Below, in pieces: positions 38,983 to 51,246 of a DNA stretch of 64,000 nt. The notes under the pieces were generated by a model. The model was not told the origin of the DNA, did no database searches, and saw nothing but the letters and a program-made list of their open reading frames with translations. Where the stretch lies: positions 5,208,001 through 5,272,000 of the forward strand of contig OZ199840.1 in NCBI GenBank assembly GCA_964304625.1. The letters run 5' to 3'. Position 1 is the first letter of the stretch; each line of letters opens with the position of its first letter. The translations under genes and the position numbers were made by a program. Source of the stretch: Kudoa neothunni (Eukaryota > Cnidaria).

Positions 38983-40085
38983 TCAAAGCCATAAGACAAC
39001 TCGAACAACCATTACTATTGTCAGTAGAAGTAACACACTGACAACCAGTCCTATATAAACCCATATGATTTTATTGGGTTTTTTTGATTCGATATATATT
39101 GGGATCATAAATTGAAAATAAGTTTTGTTATTGTAAAATTCACGGACATAATTGTACTTTTTAGTGTAAAACTCGTGCGAATAGGTAGGAACCTAATGAA
39201 ATTCATTGAATTAACCAAAGTTTCATTAAAATATACTTTGCTGTAATCTTGGGGTGGTAACAGATAAGAAACGACTGTTTTGATGATCTCGTTGGCTAAA
39301 GTTTCTTTTTGTTGTTTGTTCATCTATAAAAGTTAATAGCTAGCTGACAACATTTTATTTTACCCCACTAATTATAAATTCTCGCTCGTGTTCTTCGGCA
39401 GCCTGATGTAAATCGTTATTGATGTAGACAGTGCGTAAAACCATATTTATTCCCTGCAATAAAGTTATATTTATATATTAATCCTAAAAATTGTGCTACA
39501 TTTATATATTTTATCAAAAAATTTAGCAAATCAACAGGAAAATGTTTTAACTGACATATTTCAACAGGTTCGTTATTATCCCTGAAGCTCTCGAATCTTA
39601 TAAGAGAAAGCAAGTGTTTTCGGCACAGTTCCTTATTGAATATCCCAATGATTTTAAGTTCTTCGTGTGCGTTAGGTGTATTTTCGACATTTTTGTAGGG
39701 GTTATTGTAACTTTGTTTGCTCACAAAAGAGAAATTTGTATTTAAACATGGATGAGTTGCTTCCATTTTGTTGTTCGAGGTTTTCTATACAGGAGTTTAT
39801 AGTGTAATAATAAAACTAATGAGACTTAACGTTGATAGCTATGTCGAAAGAGTTGTGAACAAGTTGCTCTAATCCATCACAAGCGAATAGAATTGTCGTT
39901 GCAACAGCAGAAGAATTTGATAAACTTGTGGAAAACATTGTTACATAAGGATAATATCTAGCGACGTAGCTTTGAATGTAAGCTGAGCGATTGGTTAGAA
40001 AAGACAACGAAAGGCGGTCATTATCGAGTTCTAACAGTCCTTCTGTTCTATCCAGCTGAATCGAAAATATACAACTGAAAATCAT
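38983..40085 (-). CDS. Unrecognised glycosylated single-pass membrane protein (5 exons)
   Basis: Minus-strand exons 40085-39831, 39784-39500, 39453-39364, 39323-39216 and 39156-38983 join with all introns in phase 0, giving 303 aa from the first ATG (MIFSCIFSIQLDRTEG). Hydrophobic codons extend upstream of this ATG (SLVCIIW), so a further 5' exon may complete the signal peptide. The lumenal part carries six N-x-S/T sequons (NRS, NSS, NKT, NFS, NET, NKT) and few Cys. A single C-terminal helix (IIWVYIGLVVSVLLLLTIVM) is followed by a very short tail (VVRVVLWL). The second exon ends are supported by 36-63 bp introns. I cannot assign a family. A heavily N-glycosylated type I protein of the secretory pathway is the safe reading. 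Confidence 0.6.
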
Positions 40086-40103
40086 CCAAATAATGCATAC
40101 CAA

Positions 40104-41511
40104 TGAATGTACAAAAAAGTTGATATTTGATTCAACAATTGATGGTAAATAAATAATATTAATTTTTCTTGGTTTTTTATTGAGATTAAAATAAGTTTTT
40201 TTGAATTCGTTGATAAAGAGATTTAATTTTTTGCCATTTTTAGATCTATTCGAATATTAAATATCCGATTTGTAGAAAATTTAAATACGTCTCTGAAAAA
40301 TCGTTCTTTGATGCAACAAAATCAATTTCCAAACAACTACTGTTATAACTATATTTCCAGTAGTAATCTAGAAGACCAACTAATCAAAATCTACTGCTTA
40401 TTTAAAAATATTTTAATATTTTCTGGAATAATTGTCACAGCACTAGATATTTCTTCTTTTTCTAATAAAAAAATTAATTTGATTACAAATTTAAAGCAAT
40501 AACTGGATATAAGGATAGAAAAGGTTTGGAATTGAATCATTTTTTGAGGACTTGAGTTCTCCTCAGCTATCCAAATAATGTACCACTTTCTAATATTACC
40601 CAATAGCTTTGGCTAGATTTGCTGTAGGATAACAACATTCGAATTATGTAATCTTACAGTACTACTTTGATTGAATTTACATCCAATCTCTTCAAATGTA
40701 GTTGATCTATTACTGAGAAATATACATAATAATGTAATAAAAATTATCATATTTTAAAGATTAAAATGTCAAGTTTTAAATAATAATCCATAAAGAAGAT
40801 GTATTTATAATGATTTCGCACAAGCTTCCTGACATAAATGGTTCTATTGAACCGTCTACTATTTGAGCATAATCAGCCAAGAGTACACGCTTATTTTCTA
40901 CTCCCTATAACCAGTAACCTTTGTAAATATTGTTATTATTAATTATTACTACTACAAGAGAGACAATTGAGGTCATATTTCTTAGTAGTATTTAATTTGT
41001 GGTATTATAACAACATTTTACTAATTACGATAATCAATAATTGCCGACATATTATGTAAATTAAATAAAATAATAATAAATTATGTAAAATATGATAATA
41101 GTAATCTATTAAAAACAATAATTATTATATCAAGCAAAATTAATAACATTCGTTGTCTGCAGGAGGATTGAGCGTGAAAATCCTTTGTTTATAGTATGTT
41201 TACTTCCTTTTCGTTGTAATTTTCATCACTTTTAATCCCTCAAAATCAACCTGACCAACAAATAAAAAATTAAAACTTGAGTTCATATTTATCAAACATT
41301 TGGATGTTTAGTTGAATAGTTGAACATGACAACAAAACTTCAAGACAACAGTCCATCATATTATGCTATTTTTATAAATCTATTTATTTAAATAACCAAA
41401 CTGTGTGTATTAATGTATCACATGCAAAATTTTGCCAACTGTTTTTCAACAGGTGATTCAAATGTCTATGCGCATAAATCTAAATAGCATGCGTAATTTT
41501 TTGTTTAAAAA
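40104..41511. other. Spacer between divergent genes
   Basis: Lies between the minus-strand membrane gene and the plus-strand cereblon gene, so it should carry both promoters. No coding exon or clear element recognised. Confidence 0.4.
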
Positions 41512-44500
41512 ATGCCATCGGAGCAAGGTGACAACACAAATGAAAACTCCAGCAATAGTTCTTTGCGAAGTGAAGATTACGGGGATAATACATACAGTGA
41601 AAATGATGATGACGATGATACTTCAAACAGTAATCCCCAATTACTTTGACTGATTAGAAAATAACTTATTATATGTGGTGTCTAGCTGACGAGGAGCAGA
41701 ATTTTTATCGTATGATGTTCTACAGTATAAACTACGATTTACCACTTCAACCAATGATGATTGAAGTATTTGTTTAATCGGTTGTTTGTATGTAAAGAGT
41801 TGGGTCGGTTGTTGGTATCTAAAATATCATGTATTCGAATAGAAGCCTATTTAAGGCAATTTTTTGCGTTATACGAGTAAACAAAAATAATCCGAAATAA
41901 TCCGAGAAAGTACGCTCCGATACTTGGCTGCTTATAAAATCAACGAAGCGCATACTTTTCGGTTAGGTTAAGTCGGGGTTGGACGACTTTAATCTTAATC
42001 GTCGGATTATGTAATACAATATATTGCCGGTTTTACGTGTTTTTCAATGCTCACACATAATAATATACATAATTATTTATTATTAATTTAATAATTGGTG
42101 ATTTTAATCAGGTTGAAAAAATAATCGGAAATAATTTCCGATACATCAATTTCTCCGTGTACCTAGTAAAATTGATAGAGGTTTTTTTTGTTTGAAATTG
42201 TAAAATCTATGTCACTCTCACAACCATACCATATAACTTATATGATATAAGTAAGTTGAGTAGTCGAACAATTTACATCCTCCAAATAAAAATGGGGTAG
42301 AAATCTACCATATTTTTTTATCTGATCAAATTGTCTCAAATATAACTCAGCATTAACTTAGAAAATATGAGGAAAATTCATTGAGTAAATTTTGAATAAA
42401 TGCTCAATTATTAGTTATATTCGGTGTGTGCGTGCGCGTATATTTATGTTATTGCATTTGTATGGAGTAAAATTGTTGTTATAGGTGTGTTTCTACGGGG
42501 TTTTTAGTTTTAAGATTTAACCTGAATTTTGTAACAGCTGCCAGTCAATTTACCTTGTTTTAAACGACGCGATGTAATTTTGCGCATAAATCACAAAATG
42601 ATGGAAAACAGTGCGTATTTCAAAAAAAGTTATCATGCATGTTTTTAAACTCGTTCTAAAACACAAAACCTGTCCAAATATTGAACAATTATATCACATG
42701 TTTTTAACACTCTCTGTAACACGAAACTAAGGATATTGATTAATAATTTTCACGTATGTTTTTGGATGCCCCTTACAACTAAGAACGATGCAAATTTGTG
42801 AAGGTACGTCATATTTTGAGTGACTAATGTAAGAATAATGAGAGAACGACATGTTTACATCGATGTCGCGCCTGCGCATCGGAACAGTGTGTATAATGTT
42901 TCGTTGTTTATTCATTATTTACTGGATAGAATTTCCGTAGATTATTAAAATTCACATGTATTAATATTTTAAATAATTTTATTTGAAAGGTGTTTTTACA
43001 TTAACTTTTTTAATGTATGACAAATAAAAATTTCAACTTATTTTCCTGAAAGCTTTCATAAAGATAGAAGATTATAAAGGGTGGATAGGAGTTATGCTCG
43101 ATTTATAATACACTATAATATTGTTGGTAAAATTCACTTGGGGTAAAAATCTACCGCATTTTATTTAGAAGGTTTAGTAGATCAAGTACGTATGATAATC
43201 ATTTTTCTAATGGTTTTTCTCGTTTTTAATCTATCGTCAAGGTGGATATGTTAAAGTGCATCATAGTAGCAAATGTAACACTTGATTTTTGGATAAATAT
43301 GGAGGGATTTTAATTGATTCACTGCTGTTGTTTAATTTAGTTAAAATTCAAAATTACTTCAATAATTTAATGCATTTTATTTTATGATCCCTATAACTAT
43401 AATAAGGGTCAGCAAAAACGACCACCCTTCTCAAGCACTTTTAGGGTACAATAGACCTCAGGTTTTTATTTGATGAATTAACTCAATAAATATAGATATA
43501 ATACTTTATTCGATTTAGAAAATTTCTGTCGACTAAATTTGAAGAAAAAAGCGAATATTCTTGAATTTTTGTGAAATAAAGAATTCAAGTGTATCGACTT
43601 AATGATTAATATTTGATATTATTGTTCAGGAGCATGTTGTTAGTCTGCTCAAATAATGCTACGCGACCGCGCTTTTCCCATACAAAATAAGATTGAAACT
43701 AATGAGTGTATTGATGAATTTAAATCTTTTGGAAGTGAATTCGAAGAAAACTATACGGAATCATTTGAAACATCGATTGAATTGATGAAATGTGGTAATA
43801 CTGAAGATCCAAGAATCGGTGCAGAAAATATCAATAAGAACCGCTTGGCTTTACTTTCTATTGCATTTAGAATGTTAAAAGCATGCTAGATTGTTTTTCA
43901 TCTTTTCACAAACATAGTTTGTGAATAAATAATCAAATATATCAATTGTTTGGAAGATTTCATTTCAAAAGCCTAATATAATTATTAACTATATTCAAAT
44001 AGATTATATCTCCTATTTATAATTATATAAATTTATTTTAATTAACGGTCACGTGTGAATAATTAAATCCTTACGAAAAATAAACATTAATTAATTATGT
44101 TCATAACATATTCAAAAATTTATATGTGAATAATATCTGTATGGTTATATTTTTATTTATTTTTAAGTCATATTGACCAAAAAACGTCGTGGGGTTTAAA
44201 AGACCCCGAAAGTCCTTAGAAGATAATTTTTGTTTCTTCTACACCTAATTTTTATTCGTTCAGCCTGAGATTTTCAAAGAATATCTTAATTTATTGAAAG
44301 TTAGGAGATTGGATAGAATTTTGCGAATTTCTGATTATTACGTATATATACTGGGTAAACTTATTATAGTTTGGGGTCCAAAAGACCTCAAAGTCCTTAG
44401 AGTGTTTAATAACGATATCATTTGAATGTAATATTTTTCTATCGTAAATAAACTAAAAATTTTAACTTTAGCTCATCTAAATAATTTAATAACATTTTCT

Positions 44501-47500
44501 TTTACCCAAATTATTAGAGAATATATCAGATTTATTAACGCCAATTTTTTTTTACACTCAAATATATCCTAAAGTTTTAATTTAATGCGTCTACTTCAAA
44601 AATTAATGACAGAAAACGGCCGTTAATTTGTTTTTTCATTCGATAATATTTATTCCTGTAACTAAATAACATTTCTTAATGGAGGAAATATATTTAATCG
44701 TTATTATTATTATTATTATTATTAATTTACAATCACATCCCAATAATTTGAAATAATAGCGAATTAAACTTTTATTCATTATTCTTCTACAAAATAAACA
44801 ATCATATAATTTGACAAATATTTATGACAATCATTAATTTCCATGTGCATGCGCAAAATTGAAACAATTGATTTTTCTACAACCAACAAGCTTCAACCAC
44901 TTATTCTATTCATGCATAACGTAGAGCTGAAAGGAAAATAAATTATGTCTTAACCTTATTTAGATTAGTGAGAATGAGAATACATTAGGTATTTAACGTT
45001 GAGTGGATATCGTATTGGTCATGAGTTATCCAATTCTAAATATAAATAGCTAGCCCTCACAATCAAAACCAGTTAATGTCTTTCAGGACCTCATACTAAC
45101 GACTATTCAAATCATCTCCTTTACGGAACGGTCTATATTATAGGCGTTGAGGTTGTAATTGTAAAATAAAACAGTTTATTCCGGTGCCATTAGAAGAGGT
45201 TCTTCGCCAACGAAATGAATACACCTCAGATCATATTGGAGTGTTGGATCTACTGAAAATATACGATATTATGTGTTATCCTGGTCAACAGTTGATTTTG
45301 AATTTATCTCGAGTTGATGTAAGGAGATTGCATTTGGTTATAATTTAGCGATATTTAGACAATTTATTATTTATTATAGTTGGAAAATTGGATGAAAAAA
45401 GTTGTCAAAGAAAAACGCTACTTTTTCCTTATATCTCACCCCTATTTGTATTCACATATTCAAAAATAACCTACTGTATTTATTGTGCTAATGATAATTT
45501 ATCATATAGTTATGAACATTATGATGGCAAAAACATTGGGTGAATAATAATAATAATTCCCGTAATAAATTTTGATTAATTCAACCACCCAGATATTCGA
45601 TGAGCTATCGAAATTGTTGCAAACCATTCTATGGCACTTTGGCTCAGGTGGAGGCATTTTGTTTCGCCGATGATTCCACCTATATGAATACTACCTACAA
45701 TAAAATGCTTGTCAAAGGTGTATGCCGTGTGTTGATCGTGGATTACGATGTAATCACTTTAATATTTGTTTCCACACAAAAATCACCAAAAAATAATTCC
45801 TAATGCTTTTAATTTTTTATGTTTACAGCCTGAAGCAATTGATCCAATTATGAAACCAGCTCGAGAATTAATACCTTCATTTAAGTGATTAATTTATATA
45901 TTACCATTTTATATACTACCAAACAAAGGTATACTACCAATGTTGGTTTCTATACAATACCATTCAATTTCAATGATCCTCCTTTTCTCGATCTGAACAA
46001 CAATGCCTACCCAATAGTAACATTGATCGGTGATATCGTCAATTTTCTCCTGTTAGAACATTCACTTTCCACAACTGAAGAGACCACTCTACAAAAATAT
46101 GCTATTGGTAGGTGATGCTAACGCTAATACAAATCAATTTAAATATTTTTTGTACGCGCACATTAGCAATATTCGCAGAAATCTATTTTGTTCAATTTAA
46201 TTTAATTAATTCAGTGATTCTTAACCTTTTTTCCTTGCGTACCCCTAATGTGCTCAATTAGCTTATCACGGACCCTATCTTGTTTTAGTGCATAATCCAA
46301 TCATACATATACATATTTTAATCGTTTCATTCCCGTTGTTCACCCTAGTGGGCAGATTAAAATTGTATATATTTTTAATATTCGTTTAATTTAAAAAATT
46401 TTCAATGTTAAGAAAAATTTGGGAACGAAAGGGTAAACTCAAATTATTTATCTAATGTCCCTCATTTTACTAAAATATTTATTATTTAAATTAATTTAAT
46501 TGTGGTTCTGTTTTAAAGTATATATTGAAAATATTCAATCACTAAGACATAAATTAGTTAGAGTAATAAAACAAAAAATTAACAACTATGAATCCTTCCC
46601 AGTTATTTTTTTAGAGATTATTAAAATTCTAACCAAATATTGAGACTGTCGCATAATATTTTAAATTAAAAAATTTAATGTAATTTACTGAATTATTATA
46701 TATACGTGTCAATTATTAATAGTAATATCCATATACAAATTTCTAAGCGAAAAGGTATTATAATTAATAATAGAAATATTTTTGTTAATTATTGAGTTAA
46801 TTAAAATAAGCGATTAACACACAAAACCTATTTCTTATATACATAATGGACATTAAAAGAATATTTCTGAGATTTTTGCACTTGCTTTTTATCAATAAGT
46901 TTACAGAATTTTGGAAAAATAAAAGAAGTGGCAACACGCATGTTTGCGATTTTTTGACTTTGTTTTTATGGATGTTTTCATAAAGTAAATTATAATTAAA
47001 GATCATAATTTTCGACGATTATTTTTGTTGATTCCGCAGTACGCATGCGAGCACGTTTAAACATTCCAAATTTTAAAAAAATTGAAACAAGATCCTCATA
47101 AATACATTTATTATCAAATAGCTATAGCGGAAGAGCGCCGAGAACAATAACAGAAACCAAATTTTTCCCAATTTTTCTATCTCTACAAAAATAACTGGCG
47201 GAGAAGTGTCCTGAAACGTTTCTTAACGATGTTTTTTTGATTTTATTTTTTCGTAAATTCTACTTTTTTGAAGAGATAATTTCACGTTGCAATATTTACA
47301 AGCAAATTCATTTTTCACCTTCTCTATGTCGATCTACTCATCACGAAATCTATCAATTTCTCTCCGGTTGCTACTATTTCGAGCTTGTCGGAAGATTTTG
47401 CATTTTATCGGAAAATAAACGTCGAAATTTATTTTAAAAATCAGACGACCCCTAATTATAACACAAGGGCGTTTTGTAATAAACACAAAATATTTATAAG

Positions 47501-50139
47501 GAACAATAACGCAAAATTATATTTTAAATTTTTAATAATTATTCTAACGTTAAAAAATATCTAATCATAATAAATGTATGACGATAATGTGGAATCCAGA
47601 TTTTATTGAAATCACTTACGGACCCCGAAACGGTCCCTGGATTCTTGTTTAAGAACCGCTGATTTAATTTATTAAGGTAAATTAGACATATAAAAAACTA
47701 TTAAAACAGAAAAATAAAATTCACAGGGGTTAACGTGTTAATGAGATTAAATCTTTCGTAGAATTTCTTCATTCAAAAATAAAATTAAAAGTTAAAGTTT
47801 TCCATCACATAATACATAATATCAGGCAAAGCTGGGCATTAACGCTAGTTATTTAATATAAGTTTACTATTAATATTTCCTTGTGAGTATACTTACTCAT
47901 AATATTAATTTTAAATATGGTCAAGTCTATTCTAATAACGACGAGTGCAAACACATGTGACGAAATAACTCTAAAACTTGTATAATCCAATAGGAATCTT
48001 TCTTTTATGCTCTCGTCAATACTATCCATTCTTTTATTTATGATTCAATATTAATATGTCATTCCTTTCGAGTGTTTTTCTTAATTTGTTACAGAATCGT
48101 CGTTATAATGTTAAAACAACTGATCCCTATTGTTCATGAGAGTATTCAAGACAGGTATTGCTTCTACTCCCTATCTCGGAAAGTTGATTTTAAATTTCGT
48201 AAATTATATAATACCAATAAAATCATTAAAATATAATTATCATTATTCTATAACTATATCTTCAATACGATGGAATTTTACATAATCCATTATCGTGATA
48301 AAGTCGCGATCCCCAATAACTGATTTTACCATGAATAGTAAGGAAACCTTGGAGGGCGTTATTAGCTATTACCTAGAAACTTACTTCGAATTGAACAATT
48401 CCCTTTGCAGAAACAGCTAAGATCATAGTGATATTTTGTCCTCTGTTATTCTGCACAATTTGGTTTGGTGTAGCATCCCTAAAAATTTGGTCGTAGGCGC
48501 GGATATAGTACAAATTAAAGGGTCTTTCGTCGACAAAACAAGTTTGTAATACCTTGTTTTAATTTAAAGATTGCTATACTATTCAAAAACATGTTTCCGC
48601 TAGGTCTTGGTCTTGACTCGATCGGAATTCCGACTGAATGGAACACTCCGCATCTATCTCTAACTGGCAAATCCTTTTACGGTCATCTTCCAATATTTTC
48701 TTATATCCTAATATCACTCTTTTGTACATTAGCGTAAATTCAATAACAGCTTAAAATAACCAATTTCTTAAATTGAAAATCAAATATCCGAATTAGGGAA
48801 TAACGTCCGGTATATCAGAGACCATCATTGTTTTAAATTTAGCTTTTGGTTTATTGGTTACATTTTAATAATATTTTATAAAATAAACTTTTGAGGTGGA
48901 GTTAGATTTTTTACAAGCTTTTGGCACATGAACCCATAATCTATAGGAAATGGCTATTGACACGGTTCATAATATTCAGGTGGCTATAGTTTTGACTCTA
49001 TTTAATTGTTTTTGGTCCCTAGGAATGGTAGCAATTTACCAAAAATAAAAAAATAAATACAGCTGATTCTAAATAATAAACTTTATAGATAAGCTATGAA
49101 TAGGAGTTGAGAGATTAAAAACTTACGTGTCAATGGCTAATGCCTACAAATTTTTACATATTTTATGAATTATGTTGAAATATTTAAAATTGATTACAAT
49201 ATATTTTTTAAATATTTTTGTCTAAATTATTACTACCTAAATTATCTCCAAGGGACTATATAAAAAAATTCAAAATTACTAACGCGCGTTGTGAAATACA
49301 CCTAAATTTTACACGTTAACTACTTCTCTAATCTTTTACTTATTGTAGCGATCACTAATGGATAAACAATCTAATTATCTTTCAAGATTATCCCTCGATG
49401 GTACAACGTACTCACTAGAAGGTTGCTTGATAATATAACTACTTATAATTATAGTTTGCCGCCCTTTTTAGAATTTGTTGACATTGCATGGTCCTTTCTT
49501 CCAATTGATAATGAGGTACGCCTACAGGCGTTCACATGCCAATATATGTGGCAGACAATCGGTCTTTTAACCAAATACGCAAATGTATTAATTAACACAT
49601 CCCCACATTGGTTGAGGCAATTTTGTTAACTGTTGGTTTAGACAACACTTTATTGTTCCTATTGTAAAAGTAATCTTGGGAGAGTTGATATCACGATAAT
49701 GTATATCGATATTATTTTATTGTCGACCATTATTATTTAGTATTAATGAGCTTATAAAATTGGATCGAGCCACCTGCACATCTTCATTTCTTACAAATCC
49801 CTCGGGAATGCCTTTCGAGGTGTTCTTCCTCGACCCCACACAACCTCACAACTGTATTTCTAGTCGTACAATCAACGATGATACATCCTTTGTGGTAGAG
49901 TAACAAACTGCTGGATTGATTATTTATTTGTTTATAAATGTTTTTTTAATCATTACCACCCCCATTTTAGTTATGGATGGAGTTATCTCTCGTGTGGCAC
50001 CTGCTCCGACTTTATCGGATGGTCTTTCACCAAGCGATCAAGTTCGGGTTCCATCTCTCGCGTAAACGATAGTCAGGTTTATGCGTCACGTGACAAAATT
50101 GTGATGGTGATAAAGAAATATTGCCAATTTCATATATAA
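41512..50139 (+). CDS. CRBN: Cereblon, substrate receptor of CUL4-DDB1 ubiquitin ligase
   Basis: Fourteen exons close in frame (465 aa; human 442): 41512-41629, 45087-45130, 45175-45318, 45380-45447, 45510-45539, 45593-45749, 45829-45884, 45929-46111, 48095-48154, 49387-49407, 49455-49584, 49642-49700, 49741-49899, 49971-50139. The N-terminus is acidic and disordered (DDDDDTSN). The LON-like domain shows CYPGQQLILNLSRVDLENWM and YGTLAQVEAF..VKGVCRVLI, matching human IPGQTLPLQLF and FGTTAEIYAY..VKAIGRQRFKV. The helical linker ends FLPIDNE (human CLPIDDV). The CULT domain has both zinc pairs (CSYC and CGTC) and TSFVVDYGWSY...IGWSF. Counting from the two conserved Trp (human 386 and 400), human Trp380 is Phe here. 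Exon 1, the 21-nt exon 10 and exon 9 are the least certain. Introns 1 and 8 are large and carry transposons. Confidence 0.88.
43656..43889 (+). pseudogene. Possible piggyBac transposase fragment in cereblon intron 1
   Basis: A 77-codon ORF, FPIQNKIETNECIDEFKSFG then EFEENYTESFETSIELMKCG, resembles the piggyBac stretch that runs into the first catalytic Asp (KIxPLIDxxNxxFxxxYTPGxxxSIDESMIxFKGR). If so, the catalytic Asp position reads IEL rather than IDE. Flanking DNA (about 43395-43450 and 44190-44405) has GGGGTYYAAAAGACC blocks typical of such ends. Similarity is weak and judged by eye. Confidence 0.35.
44188..44404 (+). repeat. Pair of 34-bp direct repeats with piggyBac-like sequence
   Basis: GTGGGGTTTAAAAGACCCCG near 44190 and TTGGGGTCCAAAAGACCTCA near 44371 both run on into AAAGTCCTTAGA. 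They are in direct orientation about 180 bp apart, within cereblon intron 1. Confidence 0.6.
44700..44726. repeat. TTA microsatellite
   Basis: About eight TTA units. Confidence 0.9.
46212..47661. mobile_element. hAT-type element in cereblon intron 8
   Basis: Left end CAGTGATTCTTAACC and right end (reverse complement) CAGCGGTTCTTAAAC form short imperfect inverted repeats. The adjacent 8 bp are AATTAATT on the left and ATTTAATT on the right, a 7/8 match to an 8-bp target duplication, as hAT elements make. Inner ends both carry a GNACCCC-like block (GCGTACCCC left; CGGACCCCGAA right). No transposase was found in the 1,450 bp, so it is non-autonomous or fully decayed. Confidence 0.6.
48940..49150 (+). 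repeat. Dispersed repeat, copy 1
   Basis: GGAAATGGCTATTGACACGG then AGTTTTGACTCTATTTAATT and TGAGATTAAAAAC-like segments match, with gaps, the segment at about 58962-59150. Both copies lie in introns. Family unknown. Confidence 0.55.
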
Positions 50140-51246
50140 TTCTGCCAATATTCATGCACCGTCGGAGTACTGATTATTACGCAGAAATAACTCTCTTGGT
50201 AGCAACTAAATATTTTGTATAGCTATTGTTTGGTTGATGTGCTTAGATTGTGTGATACTCGAGGTTTTTACGATAATAAAGGATTAATCTGTACCCTCTG
50301 AGTCATTCGCTAAAATTTTTTTAAAGTGACTAAGGCAACACATTTGAATCTATTACTCTTTAAGGATCTATACTAACTAATAATTGATAAATAATTTTAA
50401 AATAAGAGGGATATTGAACCGAACCGTCTTAACCTCTAGGAATTAGAATTATGGTTAAAGCATGTATCGGATTGATATTTAATGTTATATGATCGTTTGC
50501 ATAAATGGGATTGTTGTGTTTAAGATGCTTTCCCAAGGTCATGTACACTTTCTACTCAAAGTAATAAATGATACATTGTAAAACAATAAAATAAAGGATT
50601 GTAGTATATATTTATAAGAAAAAATACATAAATTTGAAAACACACCGTAGATTACAAGAAGCAATAGATTTCAATTTTTTTAAAGACCGTCGCTAAGTTA
50701 TACTACCGGATTAAAAAGCACGGAGTTGACCATTTAAATATAATTAGAATGTTAGTCGAATATTGCGAGATTTTGTCATAAAAATTTAAAATCATTCACT
50801 CAAACTCGCAATGGACCTTATCACGTATTTAGGTAATTCTGTTTGTAGTACGTGAGTAATAATTTGTTACTTTCTTCTAATCCATATACGATTGTCCCCT
50901 AATATATACTTCCACAGAGCATATACTAGTTTTTTATTGATTATTTATGCTACAATAATTTGAGTTAGATCGATATCATATGAATTTAACAACCATAAAA
51001 ATTACTGATTTTATTCAAAAACTATCGGCTTTAATCAAGCAGATTAGATGCAACCATGCAATTAAATTCAATAAAATAACCAGTTTTATTTCATTTATAA
51101 TTTTTGTGTTGTTAATCTATCACCAATTTAAACAATGTTGGCATACCTGGTTGAAATTAATGTTTGGCCCATGATCCATTCAAAAATAACTAGATCACAT
51201 GATTCGGTTGTTTGATCGGCCTATTGAGCGAATTTGAGTTTGTTGG
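50140..51246. other. Spacer between cereblon and sideroflexin
   Basis: About 1.1 kb with the cereblon 3' UTR and the sideroflexin promoter. A 64-codon ORF at 50980-51174 shows a hydrophobic stretch but no splice partner or motif; regarded as chance. Confidence 0.45.

Noticed and set aside
45600-46115. Two long ORFs read as separate small genes
   Set aside because: They are exons 6 and 8 of cereblon read through short introns.
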